DNA from: an uncultured Cohaesibacter sp.
GTDB taxonomy: Bacteria; Pseudomonadota; Alphaproteobacteria; Rhizobiales; Cohaesibacteraceae
Length of the DNA stretch: 64,000 nt
Direction: 5' to 3'
Assembly: GCF_963678225.1 (NCBI RefSeq)
Contig: NZ_OY782764.1
Location: forward strand, 2,361,001 to 2,425,000
Each line of letters opens with the position of its first letter. Position 1 is the first letter of the stretch. A program made the translations under genes and the position numbers. Positions 63,127-64,000 of the stretch are shown here, piece by piece. The notes under the pieces are model-generated. The model had not been told where the DNA came from. It worked only from the letters and a program-made list of their open reading frames with translations, and searched no databases.

Positions 63127-63843
63127 TTAAAGGACCTTTACCGATGTACCGACCGGCACTCGTTCGTAAAGATCCATGACATCTTCATTGCGCATACGGA
63201 TACAGCCGGAGCTGACCGCATGACCAATGGACCATGGCTCGTTGGAGCCATGAATTCTGTAAAGCGTCGAGCCGAGGTACAGCGCGCGGGCGCCGAGTGG
63301 ATTGCGCGGGCCGCCTTCCATATATTTGGGCAAACCGGGCTGACGTGCACGCATTTCGGCTGGCGGAGTCCAACCGGGCCATTCAGCCTTGCGCGAAACC
63401 TTGTGTGTACCGGCCCATTCAAAGCCGGGGCGTCCAACACCAACGCCATAGCGGCGCGCTGTGCCATCCCTGTTTACCAGATACAGATAGCGTTCATTGG
63501 TGTTGATGATGATGGTACCCGGTTTTTCCGGGCCCTGATAATCAACCACCGTCGGCAGGAAGCGAGGATCTATGCCGCGGGTGCGTTTGGCCGCCACTTT
63601 GCGCGATGCTTCATAGGTCGGGCGAGCCGGTTTGGAAGCGATGCGGTTCATGCGTGGGCGCGCATCCACCGGGCGGGCGCTCATGCGTCCGGGACGCAGC
63701 TGCATCACCCATGGCTGGATTTGATCCGGGCTCAACATGACTGGAGGAGGAGGGGCATACCGCACCGAACTGGCGGAGACCGGCTGAGCAAGGCCGCCAA
63801 GGCCAAGAGCAACGGTGCAAGCTGTAAGAATCAGGTGCTTCAT
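63127..63843 (-). CDS. L,D-transpeptidase (YkuD/ErfK family)
   Basis: A 238-residue periplasmic enzyme that makes 3-3 peptidoglycan cross-links or attaches proteins to peptidoglycan. A signal peptide ends near PVSASSV. A Pro/Arg-rich linker (residues 25-90) leads to the YkuD domain, whose catalytic motif is visible as YRIHGSNEPWSIGHAVSSGC followed by IRM, with the active Cys and upstream His. Other landmarks are RYLYLVNRDGTARRYGVGVG and PRNPLGARALYL. The ATG at 63843 is the signal-peptide start; an extension to 63858 is possible. L,D-transpeptidases are numerous in Rhizobiales, where polar growth depends on them. Confidence 0.93.
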   Translation of the reverse strand: MKHLILTACTVALGLGGLAQPVSASSVRYAPPPPVMLSPDQIQPWVMQLRPGRMSARPVDARPRMNRIASKPARPTYEASRKVAAKRTRGIDPRFLPTVVDYQGPEKPGTIIINTNERYLYLVNRDGTARRYGVGVGRPGFEWAGTHKVSRKAEWPGWTPPAEMRARQPGLPKYMEGGPRNPLGARALYLGSTLYRIHGSNEPWSIGHAVSSGCIRMRNEDVMDLYERVPVGTSVKVL

Positions 63844-64000
63844 TTGCAGAACTCGCAATGTGAAATCGACGCCATTGTTGGCACTTGGGCCGTGATTGAA
63901 GCAGAAGCATTGGGTTTTGATGAGGTATACTTAATGAAAGCTTCTGTAACTAAAAATTATTCTACGTAATAAACCAATCGGAAAGGTTAATGAGAAATTG

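Overview
The window reads as chromosome from an alphaproteobacterium of the order Hyphomicrobiales (Rhizobiales). The pointers are the compact cox cluster with the small CoxF protein, an APH-fold homoserine kinase beside ispH, a GCS2-type gshA, and BA14K, IalB and DUF1127 proteins. There is also a PruR/DcpA-type pterin-signalling pair like that of Agrobacterium. A marine or Cohaesibacter-like genus is only a guess. No tRNA, rRNA, insertion sequence, prophage or CRISPR array was recognised.

Layout. 1-9.9 kb: 5'-truncated mutL with its endonuclease motif, dgkA, two distantly related two-helix membrane proteins (3.1 and 8.2 kb), an XRE regulator, ispH and thrB, a GFA-family protein and an IalB-like protein. 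10.4-17.6 kb: aa3 cytochrome c oxidase subunits and assembly factors (ctaC, ctaD, ctaB, coxF, ctaG, ctaE, DUF983, SURF1). 17.7-21.3 kb: a HAD phosphatase and the pruR-dcpA operon. 21.4-23.5 kb: gcvT-gcvH on the minus strand behind a tandem glycine riboswitch, with no gcvP following. 23.7-31.7 kb: a TPR-methyltransferase, rnhA, two PilZ proteins, an orphan ParD-like antitoxin, thrC, an M16 peptidase and a GNAT enzyme. 31.9-36.5 kb: a 1539-residue 7TM-PAS-GGDEF-EAL protein with a roughly 580-residue low-complexity tail. 36.7-45.6 kb: yqgE, a DsbD-N-like protein, a peroxiredoxin, an extended xseA, rsmE, two transporters and gshA. 46-54 kb is more accessory: an AttH/CrtC-like lipocalin, an SDR and a divergent TetR that share a repeated DNA motif, then BA14K, EamA, LysR and DUF1127 genes. 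53.9-56.9 kb: lutABC for L-lactate oxidation. 57.3-63.9 kb: GNAT, cytochrome c, a GGDEL-variant cyclase, a MocR regulator with a divergent LysE exporter, and an L,D-transpeptidase.

Two themes stand out. One is respiration: oxidase, haem O synthesis, assembly factors, soluble cytochrome c and lactate oxidation. The other is cyclic-di-GMP signalling: three GGDEF and/or EAL proteins and two PilZ receptors. Threonine synthesis (thrB, thrC), glycine cleavage, glutathione synthesis and redox defence make up most of the rest. The strongest leads for follow-up are the PruR/DcpA pair, the giant EAL protein with its disordered tail, the three-copy AACTATGTA motif tying TetR, SDR and lipocalin genes together, the orphan ParD, and a clamp-binding-like tail on an enlarged XseA.
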